The notes below the pieces were generated by a model. It saw nothing but the letters and a program-made list of their open reading frames with translations. It searched no databases and had not been told where the DNA came from. Below, in pieces: positions 32,258-39,528 of a stretch of 64,000 bases of DNA. Positions within the stretch are counted from its first letter, which is position 1; each line of letters opens with the position of its first letter. Source of the stretch: Desulfolithobacter dissulfuricans (GTDB taxonomy: Bacteria; Desulfobacterota; Desulfobulbia; Desulfobulbales; Desulfobulbaceae); contig NZ_AP024233.1 of assembly GCF_025998535.1 (NCBI RefSeq), positions 2,116,001 to 2,180,000 of the forward strand, written 5' to 3'. A program made the position numbers and the translations under genes.

Positions 32258-35128
32258 TCATGGCTTTGTTTCTGATTTCAGGACAATACCGGCCAGCCGA
32301 TCCGGGCCGAGATATTTTTCTGCCAGTCCGGCAAGTTCCTCAGGTCTTATGCTGGCGAAATCCTTCTGGATACTCAATGGCCACTGCAGTTGTTCCGGAT
32401 GGCGGTCCGAGAGCACCAGAACCGACTCCAGCCAGTAGCGGTTGGTACGCATCATGTCGCGGATGGAGGTCAAGGTGGGCTTGAGGGCCCGCTGCAGTTC
32501 TTCGGCCGAGACTCCCTGGCGGGCAATATCCGCTCCGACCTGCTCCATCCGTTTAAGCAGTATATCTGCCCGGGCCGGATCCACGATGATCATACTGCGA
32601 AGCACCCCGTACCCCGGATCAACGCGGCTGGAACGGTTGTATACCACCGGCGAATAGGTGGCACCCAGTTTTTCCCGGACCTCACGGCGCAACCTGTCAC
32701 TGAGAATCGATGCCAGAATACTGAGCCGCCTGGTCCTGGAAATATCCCAGAAATCATCTGTTTCCCAGGCAGCGACCACCAGGGCCTTCTCGGTCTCGGT
32801 CTGCACGGTACGACGCAGAGTTTTTCCTGCCGGGAAGGCAATATGTTCGCCCTTTGCCCCGGGCTCGAGGGTTCGCCTGGACGCGCCGAAATACTTTGAA
32901 ACAAGGGCGACCACCTCTTCGGGGTCCACATCACCGACCACAGAAATTTCCAGCCTGGCCCCGGCAAGGATCGGACGGAGCCACTCTTCCACCTCTTTCA
33001 GGGTCAAGGCCATGAACTTCTTCCGGTCCACCATGCCATAGCGCTGGTTACCTCCGGCAAGAAACACCTCGCCAACCAGCTGCATCATGCCTTCGACCGA
33101 GCTCTCCATCTGATCATACATCTGCCTGAACCGGTCCATGGACAGCCGATACGCTTCTGCCCGGAAACCTGGATCCTCCAGCTGCGCCTGGACCAGTTGC
33201 AGGAGCAGTTCCAGTTCCTGACTGAGCGCCTTGCCGCTGATCCGAAAACTTTCCTCGCCCACCTGGAAGCGGATTTCGGCACTACGCCCTGCCAGGGCCC
33301 TGGCAAGCTGCTCCCGCGTCATACGCCCAAGCCCGCTCTCCGACACCACGCTCTCTGCCAGACGATCCAGTCCGGGAGTCGGCACTGCCAGACGGCCGTC
33401 GCCAAAACTGACCACCATACGCACTTCTCCGGGCTCAAAATCGGTCTTCTTCACATGCAGACGGGTCCCATCACCAAAAACCCATGTTTCAGCGTCAATC
33501 TGCCCGTGCACCGTGTGGCCGATCACCCTGCCCTGCTCCTTCCGGGGCGAAAGATAGGGGAAAGCAGAAGCCTCTTCCTCTACCCATGGGGACACGGCTG
33601 CTGAAAGCGCTGCATTGTATGTGCGCAGAATCTGCTGTTCCGGAGCTTCCCTGCCCTGGCCCAGATCAGCATTGCCAAGGACCTCGATCAATCGGTTATC
33701 ACGATTCCACAGATCCCTGAAGGCCTGATTGATCTCTTCCAGGGTCATTTTTTTGAGCAGGGCGCCATAGAGCTGCTTTTCCTGCTCCGGTGACTTGAAT
33801 ACCTGATTATCATTGAGATGATCCACGAGCTGTGAGGCCAGCTCACTGCTTCTCCGGCTGGCCCTGGTCTGCACCTGCTTGTGCAGATCAGCCATGATCT
33901 CCCGTTGCACCCGTTCCAGTTCAGCCGGGGTAAAACCGTATTCCAGGGCCTGCTTGAGGGTGGAGGTAAGCAAGGCCAGAGACTTTTCCCACTGGTCACC
34001 GTCGGTCACAGCGCGCAGCGTGGTGTATCCCACCCGTTGAAGCAGCGCCCCGTAATAGGCCTGGGCACTGGTCAGCGGACTGTCCGGCCGGGCTGTCAGC
34101 ACCTCCAGCCGGTTGTTCAGGATGGCCGTTGCCACGTATCTGGAAAAGAATTTCTCTTCCCACTCCCGGGTATCCGGTTCCGGATTCCTGTCCCAGACGC
34201 TTTCCAGATAAATCTGGGTTGCCCCGAGTTCCGGCTCATGCAGGTAGAACACCTCAGTCCCCTTGCGGGCCACCTTGCCGAAGTCCGGGCACTGCGGCAG
34301 TACCTCAGCTGCCTGCAGGCCAGAGAGCTGCTCACGGAGCATGACATCAACCCGGTCGGGATTCATATCTCCAACCACAACCAGGATCATATTTTCCGGC
34401 CGATACCAGGCATCGTAGTAAGCCCTGAGCAACCTGCTGTCAGCAGCCAGCAAGGTCTCTTCCGTGCCGATGATATCGCGCTTGGCAATCCGGGTTCCGG
34501 CAAAGGTAAAATGCATCCGTGCCCGGGCGGCCCTGGACCGGGCAGAATCCCTGGCCCGTTTTTCCGCCAGAATAATTCCCCGCTCCCGGTCCACCTCCTC
34601 TTCAAGCAGGAGGGCGCCGCGGGCATAGTCGGCCATGATCAGGAGCCCTTCACTGATCCGCTTTTCACTGTTGTCGGGCAACACCAGTTTGTAGACCGTC
34701 TCGCCGTAACTGGTATGGGCATTGGTATCGGCACCGAACTCCATACCCACGGACTGGAGATATTCGACCAGGGTGCCAGGGGGAAAATGGGTGGTACCAT
34801 TAAACAGCATATGCTCCAGGAAATGGGCCAGACCACGCTGCTCATCCGTTTCATTGACTGAACCGGCCTGAACGTCAAGATACATGGCCACCCGGCCCCG
34901 GGGCTCCCGGTTCTCCATAAGCACGTAGCGCAGCCCGTTTTGCAGGGTGCCGAAGCGAAGGGTCGGATCCGGCTGCAGATCACTGGCATCCTGGGGCCAG
35001 CCCTTGCTGATACAGGACAGCGGGGGTTCTCCGGCATACCCCAGCAGTCCGGCCCCACCGCCAAGGACAAGCAAAAGGGTGGCAAGCAGCGTACAATACG
35101 AATATATAACGGGTTTGATATGTCTCAT
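32258..35128 (-). CDS. M16-family zinc protease, pitrilysin-like, exported
   Basis: 956 residues from ATG 35128; an in-frame GTG at 35167 would start inside a repeat and is disfavoured. Residues 8-32 form a signal peptide (YSYCTLLATLLLVLGGGAGL). The inverted zinc motif HxxEH is in LAHFLEHMLFNGTTHFPPGT, and the third ligand Glu is in ERGIILAEKRARDS, about 75 residues on. Four homologous M16 repeats would fill the length; the second half (about 480-956) lacks a zinc motif, as in other full-length family members. Its likely site is the periplasm, possibly as a lipoprotein (a Cys lies near the cleavage region, PLSCISKG). The substrate is unknown; relatives degrade small peptides. No strong ribosome site. 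Confidence 0.88.
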   Translation of the reverse strand: MRHIKPVIYSYCTLLATLLLVLGGGAGLLGYAGEPPLSCISKGWPQDASDLQPDPTLRFGTLQNGLRYVLMENREPRGRVAMYLDVQAGSVNETDEQRGLAHFLEHMLFNGTTHFPPGTLVEYLQSVGMEFGADTNAHTSYGETVYKLVLPDNSEKRISEGLLIMADYARGALLLEEEVDRERGIILAEKRARDSARSRAARARMHFTFAGTRIAKRDIIGTEETLLAADSRLLRAYYDAWYRPENMILVVVGDMNPDRVDVMLREQLSGLQAAEVLPQCPDFGKVARKGTEVFYLHEPELGATQIYLESVWDRNPEPDTREWEEKFFSRYVATAILNNRLEVLTARPDSPLTSAQAYYGALLQRVGYTTLRAVTDGDQWEKSLALLTSTLKQALEYGFTPAELERVQREIMADLHKQVQTRASRRSSELASQLVDHLNDNQVFKSPEQEKQLYGALLKKMTLEEINQAFRDLWNRDNRLIEVLGNADLGQGREAPEQQILRTYNAALSAAVSPWVEEEASAFPYLSPRKEQGRVIGHTVHGQIDAETWVFGDGTRLHVKKTDFEPGEVRMVVSFGDGRLAVPTPGLDRLAESVVSESGLGRMTREQLARALAGRSAEIRFQVGEESFRISGKALSQELELLLQLVQAQLEDPGFRAEAYRLSMDRFRQMYDQMESSVEGMMQLVGEVFLAGGNQRYGMVDRKKFMALTLKEVEEWLRPILAGARLEISVVGDVDPEEVVALVSKYFGASRRTLEPGAKGEHIAFPAGKTLRRTVQTETEKALVVAAWETDDFWDISRTRRLSILASILSDRLRREVREKLGATYSPVVYNRSSRVDPGYGVLRSMIIVDPARADILLKRMEQVGADIARQGVSAEELQRALKPTLTSIRDMMRTNRYWLESVLVLSDRHPEQLQWPLSIQKDFASIRPEELAGLAEKYLGPDRLAGIVLKSETKP

Positions 35129-35151
35129 AATGATCAACAAGAGGTTTATTT

Positions 35152-35450
35152 GAAAGTCTCGTCCCACCCTTTAGGGGGACAACAGCTTTCATGTTTCGTT
35201 ATGCAGGCCGTGGGAGCCTGCATGGCTGGACCAGGTAAGCGACCGAAGGGAGACTCCGGGTTTCAGCACTGTCCAGCCACAACCGATAGCGAAGACTTCG
35301 AACCATGAAAATCACCCTGGCAACACCTTGCCCTGGGGCGATTTTCGGATAAACCAGCATGGCTGGACCATATTTCGATACGTCCCAGCCACAACAACCT
35401 AGGAAAATCACGATGGAATTATCAAAACTTGCAGTGATTTTCGGATAAAA
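35152..35450 (+). repeat. Dispersed palindromic repeat, family R1, copy 2 (rearranged)
   Basis: The left block of R1 is present in inverted orientation (35152-35224). The right block follows (TGGCTGGACC ... GTCCAGCCA, then GAAAATCACCCTGGCAACACC to ATTTTCGGATAAA), and then a second, shorter right block (from 35357) ending again in GTGATTTTCGGATAAAA. Relative to copy 1, AGGTAAGCGACC...GACTCCGGGTTTC is inserted at 35233, and a related GATAGCGAAGACTTCGA at 35286. Confidence 0.65.
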
Positions 35451-35494
35451 TATTTCCATCAAACAGCCTATAGAATATACTTCCCGGTGGCAAG

Positions 35495-36322
35495 ATGAAT
35501 CTCAAAGGAAAAAACGGCCTGGTCCTGGGTGCTTCCCGGGGTATAGGCCTGGCAATCGGTCGGACGCTGGCCGATTGTGGCGTCCGCCTGGCCCTCATAT
35601 ACCACGACTGGCCCGAATCCTCGGCCCGGATGATCAAGGAGTTCACGGCCCGGCAGGAGGGTCACCTGTTCCTGCAGGTCGACCTGCGCAGCCCTGAAGC
35701 CGTGGAGGAGATGGCACAGCGGCTGGCCGGAGAATTCGGTAGCCTGGAGGTGCTGATCAACAATATCGAGCGCGGCGGCATGCCGGCGGTCCACGGCGCC
35801 TACACCCGGCCGGTCAACCGGGACCAGTGGCAACTGGAAATGGATACCACCCTGCACGCCAAGCACCTGGTGTTCAACAGCTGCCTGCCCCTGCTCCAGC
35901 GGGCTGACAAGGCAGCGGTGGTCAACATCTCCTCCATTGCCGCCATAACCGGCCGCTCAGGACCGGCCGGCCTTGTCTTCAGCGACGGCTACAGTGCCGC
36001 CAACCGGGGAGTGGCCGCTCTCACCCGGACCTGGGCCAGGCTGGGAGCACCGTCCGTGCGGGTCAACGAGCTGATGCTCGGCCTCATCGACAGCCGGCAC
36101 GGTCGGGGGACCAGGGGCTGGAACGAGGCCTTGAGCAAAGCGCAGAAGCAGGCCCTGCTGGACCATACCCTGGTGGGCCGAACCGGCACACCGGAGGAGG
36201 TGGCCCGGGCGGTTCTTTTTCTCGTGGAGGCTGATTTCATGACCGGCGCGACCCTGCGGCTGGACGGTGGCTTTGTCCTGGGCGGAGAACAGGTACCCCC
36301 CATTCCCGATGGCATTATCTGA
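35495..36322 (+). CDS. SDR-family protein with altered catalytic lysine
   Basis: 275 residues, classical SDR length. Coenzyme motif GASRGIG (residues 12-18) in NGLVLGASRGIGLAIGRTLA; NNIE in place of NNAG; VVNISSIAAITGRSG holds the catalytic Ser; Tyr is present in DGYSAANRGVAALT, but the YxxxK Lys is Asn. The C-terminal LVGRTGTPEEVARAVLFLVE and FMTGATLRLDGGFVLGG are typical of 3-oxoacyl-ACP reductase (FabG)-like enzymes. The Lys normally lowers the Tyr pKa, so activity may be weak or lost. It lies alone between repeat families. No ribosome site match is strong. Confidence 0.8.
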   Translation: MNLKGKNGLVLGASRGIGLAIGRTLADCGVRLALIYHDWPESSARMIKEFTARQEGHLFLQVDLRSPEAVEEMAQRLAGEFGSLEVLINNIERGGMPAVHGAYTRPVNRDQWQLEMDTTLHAKHLVFNSCLPLLQRADKAAVVNISSIAAITGRSGPAGLVFSDGYSAANRGVAALTRTWARLGAPSVRVNELMLGLIDSRHGRGTRGWNEALSKAQKQALLDHTLVGRTGTPEEVARAVLFLVEADFMTGATLRLDGGFVLGGEQVPPIPDGII

Positions 36323-36332
36323 TTTTTTTATG

Positions 36333-36503
36333 TGATTACCACTGAAATTCAGCCACCGATGGATGAAGGTGTCGGGCCTCACTTGTTTCACGGGTGTCTG
36401 TGGCCTGGATGGCCACAGTCAAGCTCCCAGGGACGGGTTTATGGCGTCCCGTGAAACAAGTGAGGGCGACACCGGTTTCAATGCCAAAGATTGATGGTAA
36501 TCA
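36333..36503 (-). repeat. Palindromic MITE-like element, TGATTACC family, copy 3
   Basis: 171 bp, inverted relative to copies 1 and 2. Its arms CCTCACTTGTTTCACGGG and CCCGTGAAACAAGTGAGG pair perfectly; the pair that is C-G in copy 2 is A-T here. GATTTTTTTAT lies to the left and GATTTTTTTTAT to the right, a probable target duplication of 10-11 bp. It lies downstream of the SDR gene. Confidence 0.85.
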
Positions 36504-36615
36504 GATTTTTTTTATTACGGACTAAAACGGCTCCAGGACAACCCGCCGGCCGTGTCCGTCAACACCATCTGGCGATGGCGGATATGGATGAAAACCCATC
36601 GCCCTTTCCGGATCA

Positions 36616-36885
36616 ATGCTCGACAAGAACGCTGCCCTTGCCACGGTCCTGGCCCGGTGCCGGAAACTTGATCCGGGCCAGGCCATTGAACTGCTGACCT
36701 GGAAAAAGGATAGGTCTGTACGCATCATCCGCCTGGAGGACGGGCGATTGCGGGTGGAGGAACGGGGCTTTGAGAGACAGGATTTCGTGGTACAGGCCGA
36801 CAAGCTCAAAAAACTGCTGCGGACCCTCATCAAACGGGAATTCCCACGCAGCCACAAGATCCGCATGACCATCCATGGTGCGTAA
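36616..36885 (+). CDS. Small protein of unknown function, overlapping dinB
   Basis: 89 residues: MLDKNAALATVLARCRKLDP, then QAIELLTWKKDRSVRIIRLE, a basic and amphipathic protein of alternating helix and strand, ending RSHKIRMTIHGA. Its last 11 bases overlap the dinB start, so coupled translation with polymerase IV is likely. I do not recognise the family. Comparable small genes next to dinB in other Desulfobacterota would make it a real partner; that is not shown here. Confidence 0.6.
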   Translation: MLDKNAALATVLARCRKLDPGQAIELLTWKKDRSVRIIRLEDGRLRVEERGFERQDFVVQADKLKKLLRTLIKREFPRSHKIRMTIHGA

Positions 36886-38011
36886 GATCATCCACATCGA
36901 CATGGACGCCTTCTACGCCTCGGTGGAACAGCGGGACAACCCGGCTCTGCGCGGCCGGCCAGTGGTGGTGGGTGGCGACCCCCACGGCCGCGGGGTGGTG
37001 GCGGCCTGCTCCTACGAGGCACGCCGCTTCGGCATCCATTCGGCCATGAGCTGCGCCAGGGCGGCTCGTCTCTGTCCCGAAGCGGTCTTCGTCAGGCCGC
37101 GCCGGGAGCGCTACCAGGAGATATCGGCCCGAATCATGGCAATATTCCATGAATACACCGACCTGGTGGAGCCGCTCTCCCTGGACGAGGCCTTCCTCGA
37201 CATCACCTGCAACCGCAAAAACATTCCCTCGGCCACCTGGGTCGCCGAAGCCATCCGCCGCGATATCGCGGCCCGAACAGGACTCACGGCGTCGGCCGGT
37301 GTCTCATGCAACAAGTTCCTGGCCAAGGTGGCCTCGGACTGTAACAAGCCCGACGGGATCACCGTGGTGACCCCGGAACAGGCCCTGCCTTTCATCAGGA
37401 GCCTGGATATCGGTAAATTCTACGGGGTTGGCCGGGTCACGAAGAAAAAGATGCATGCCCTGGGTATCCGGACAGGAGACGATCTGCGGAGGTTGAGCCG
37501 GGACGAACTGGTGGCCCATTTTGGCAAATCAGGGCTGTTTTTCCATGATATCGTCCGGGGTATCGACCCCAGACCAGTGTGCCCGGTTCGGGAGCGGAAA
37601 TCCCTGGGCACCGAGACGACCCTGAAAACCGATACCGGAGATCCGGACCTGATGCTGGAGTTACTGGCCGAACAGGCCAGGCAGGTGGCTGCTGCCCTGC
37701 AGGAAAAGAAATGCATGGGCCGGACCATCACCCTCAAGCTCCGCTACCATGACTTCACCACCATCACCCGCTCCAGAACCCTGGGTCAGCCCACGGACCT
37801 GGCCGAAGAGATCCTCCCGGTAATCCAGATCCTGCTCAAGGCCACCGATGCCGGGCGCCAGAAGGTGCGGTTGCTCGGCATCACGGTCTCCAACCTTGTC
37901 TCCAGCGAAAATGGCGCCCCGCGGGGCCGGCAGCTCGTTCTCCCCTTCTGCGGCCCGATAGAAAAGAAAAAGCCGGGGAGCAGCAGCTCCTCGGCTTCAT
38001 GGACCCAGTAA
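36875..38011 (+). CDS. dinB: DNA polymerase IV (Y family)
   Basis: 378 residues. The palm starts KIIHIDMDAFYASVEQRDNP (metal Asp pair), and the second acidic site is SLDEAFLDIT; the fingers, thumb (LLDIGKFYGVGRVTKKKMHALGIRTGDDL helix-hairpin-helix) and little-finger domains are all present. A dinB N terminus and length are normal. The last residues (KKKPGSSSSSASWTQ) are low complexity and do not include a clear QLxLF beta-clamp motif at the end; RQLVLPF about 30 residues before the end is a plausible clamp-binding sequence. The enzyme performs error-prone translesion synthesis. No LexA box was seen upstream. The 3' end carries the terminator of the convergent gene. Confidence 0.93.
   Translation: MVRKIIHIDMDAFYASVEQRDNPALRGRPVVVGGDPHGRGVVAACSYEARRFGIHSAMSCARAARLCPEAVFVRPRRERYQEISARIMAIFHEYTDLVEPLSLDEAFLDITCNRKNIPSATWVAEAIRRDIAARTGLTASAGVSCNKFLAKVASDCNKPDGITVVTPEQALPFIRSLDIGKFYGVGRVTKKKMHALGIRTGDDLRRLSRDELVAHFGKSGLFFHDIVRGIDPRPVCPVRERKSLGTETTLKTDTGDPDLMLELLAEQARQVAAALQEKKCMGRTITLKLRYHDFTTITRSRTLGQPTDLAEEILPVIQILLKATDAGRQKVRLLGITVSNLVSSENGAPRGRQLVLPFCGPIEKKKPGSSSSSASWTQ
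37961..37997 (-). terminator. Terminator for the 38041-38298 gene, inside the dinB coding end
   Basis: AAGCCGGGGAGC (37970-37981) pairs with GCTCCTCGGCTT (37986-37997). On the minus strand the stem is followed by a T-rich stretch (TTTTTCTTTTC). It encodes the GSSSSSAS tail of DinB on the other strand. Confidence 0.7.
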
Positions 38012-38040
38012 CAGGGACGAGGTCCCGGGGCGGGACGGAC

Positions 38041-38298
38041 TCAGATATCCAGGGCCCAGTCCGGGATGCGGTGCAGGATGTAATTGGAAACAGCCTCTTT
38101 TTCCTCTGTTTTCTTCACCGGACCGACCGCTTCCATCACCTCGTCGAAATCAAACCAGCAGATCTCCCGATCATCGTGGTTGTAGACGGTGAGAATGCGA
38201 TGGTTCGGTTCTTCGATGTCTTCTTCTTCCTGGATTGCGGCAACGATCTTGATTGCTTCCTCGTAGGGCAGAAAACGGATTTCTTCTTCCTGGCTCAT
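38041..38298 (-). CDS. Acidic hypothetical protein
   Basis: 85 residues from ATG 38298, preceded by GAGGAGGAAACC. Sequence opens MSQEEEIRFLPYEEAIKIVA, with an acidic patch EEEDIEEP, and a beta-like block RILTVYNHDDREICWFDFDE, ending ILHRIPDWALDI. I do not recognise a named family. No signal peptide or helix that would cross a membrane. It is a separate minus-strand unit between dinB and rpmB, with its own terminator. Confidence 0.7.
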   Translation of the reverse strand: MSQEEEIRFLPYEEAIKIVAAIQEEEDIEEPNHRILTVYNHDDREICWFDFDEVMEAVGPVKKTEEKEAVSNYILHRIPDWALDI

Positions 38299-38420
38299 GG
38301 TTTCCTCCTCCTCGGTTGTATACACGTAACCGCATACCTGCACAGACCACAATGAACACCCGGCTACGATTATCCAAGCAGGACCGGACTTTCAGATGAT
38401 CTCATGTTAGCCAGCGGTGG

Positions 38421-38460
38421 CAAAAGAAAGGGGCGAGAAGAAAAAATCCACTCGCCCCTT
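38421..38460 (-). terminator. rpmB terminator
   Basis: AAGGGGCGAG (38428-38437) pairs with CTCGCCCCTT (38451-38460). On the minus strand the stem leads into TTCTTTTG. It lies 22 bases after the rpmB stop. Confidence 0.85.
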
Positions 38461-38482
38461 GACTCATGTCCTGCCGGAACAA

Positions 38483-38677
38483 TCAGGCTGGTTTGACTAC
38501 AGCTCCGGAGCGGATGCAACGGGTGCAGGCGCGTACACGAACGGTGCTGCCATTCTTGGTAACCATCCGAACTTTCTGCAGATTCGGCAGCCAGCGACGA
38601 CGGGTCTTGTTATGGGCATGGCTGACGTTGTTTCCGGTGGCCGGACCTTTTCCACAAATATCGCATACTCGTGACAT
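38483..38677 (-). CDS. rpmB: Large ribosomal subunit protein bL28
   Basis: 64 residues: [20 protein letters not shown] at the start, then [16 protein letters not shown] and [17 protein letters not shown]. Both CxxC pairs (CDIC and CTRC) are kept, so this is the zinc-binding (C+) paralogue. GAGGAGAATATATC precedes the ATG. It is transcribed alone, with its terminator just downstream. No rpmG lies next to it, unlike in many bacteria. Confidence 0.96.
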   Translation of the reverse strand: MSRVCDICGKGPATGNNVSHAHNKTRRRWLPNLQKVRMVTKNGSTVRVRACTRCIRSGAVVKPA

Positions 38678-38779
38678 GATATATTCTCCTCACAAAGGGT
38701 TGTTTCTGTGTGAAACAGGTATTTATACCCTGCAAGGAGAAAAAAGCAAGTTCTTTTCCTTGCAGACCGTTTTTTCCGT

Positions 38780-38907
38780 CCTGAATCCGTGACGGAAAAT
38801 TATTGTTTCCTTGTTGTCTACCCTAGAATAACAACCAAAAAGGAAAGACAACCTGGAGTCTACGCTTACCTGTGTATACGACGAAATTCCAGCTTCACAG
38901 ATTCAGG
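38780..38907 (-). repeat. CCTGAATCCGTGA element, copy 2
   Basis: 128 bp with ends CCTGAATCCGTGA (38780) and TCACAGATTCAGG (to 38907). Read on the minus strand, it opens CCTGAATCTGTGAAGCTGG and AATTTCG, then AGGTAAGCGTAGACTCCAGG, matching the left end of copy 1. The interior is shorter than in copy 1. Confidence 0.65.
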
Positions 38908-39071
38908 GCCTCTGCAGCAATAAAAAAATCCGCTTGACGGACCCGGCCACCGCAAGGTACCACAAAGTCGGAATGATACAGTATACTGGCGTTTTACACG
39001 ATGCAATATACCGTGAATCCGGTATTCAATTATGGTTCTTCCTGGCATATAAGGGTAAGCAGGAGGTAATT

Positions 39072-39239
39072 ATGAAAGACGTAAGCCAACATCACAACTG
39101 TATTAAATCAGGATTACCCATATCCAATCCTTCGGTGTGCCGCATGTGCCGACGGTCCTGCCGTTATGCCGGTAGCCGCGGGAAAAGATATCCTGCCAGC
39201 CAGACAGCGAAATCCACCCGTAGAACGGTGGCTCACTGA
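39072..39239 (+). CDS. Small Cys- and Arg-rich open frame with strong ribosome site
   Basis: 55 residues from ATG 39072, with AGGAGGT exactly placed before it (39061). The peptide MKDVSQHHNCIKSGLPISNP continues with VCRMCRRSCRYAGSRGKR; four Cys lie within 24 residues. No relative is recognised. It may be a small zinc-binding or basic peptide, or a chance frame behind a good ribosome site. It lies alone in the 620-base region between the 38780 repeat and the sensor kinase. Confidence 0.35.
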   Translation: MKDVSQHHNCIKSGLPISNPSVCRMCRRSCRYAGSRGKRYPASQTAKSTRRTVAH

Positions 39240-39418
39240 GCAGGGCGGGAAACCGGGGGTTGTACGTTGCCAGACAATCCTCCCGGCCATGCCAGGCCGG
39301 AACCTGAGTTATGCAGGACCAGGTCGGAAGTTGCCCCGACAAGTTTATCCTCCTTGAACCAATGCCTCTCATTCGATGAATTTTGGCTTGGAATAATTAC
39401 CTCCCAACCTCCTCCTCT

Positions 39419-39452
39419 ACCACAGGTCCCGAAAAGATCCGGGGCCTGTGGT
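39419..39452 (+). other. Stem-loop in the region before the sensor kinase
   Basis: ACCACAGG pairs perfectly with CCTGTGGT, with GGTCCC/GGGGCC-like pairing inside. A weak T-rich tail (TGATTCTTGC) follows. It could end the small upstream transcript or act as a kinase-gene leader structure. Confidence 0.35.
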
Positions 39453-39528
39453 GATTCTTGCACTCCCGAACGCGTCTGGTTATATCTGAATCGATCTCTC
39501 TCTTAACTCCTCCACCGAACCACGAGCC

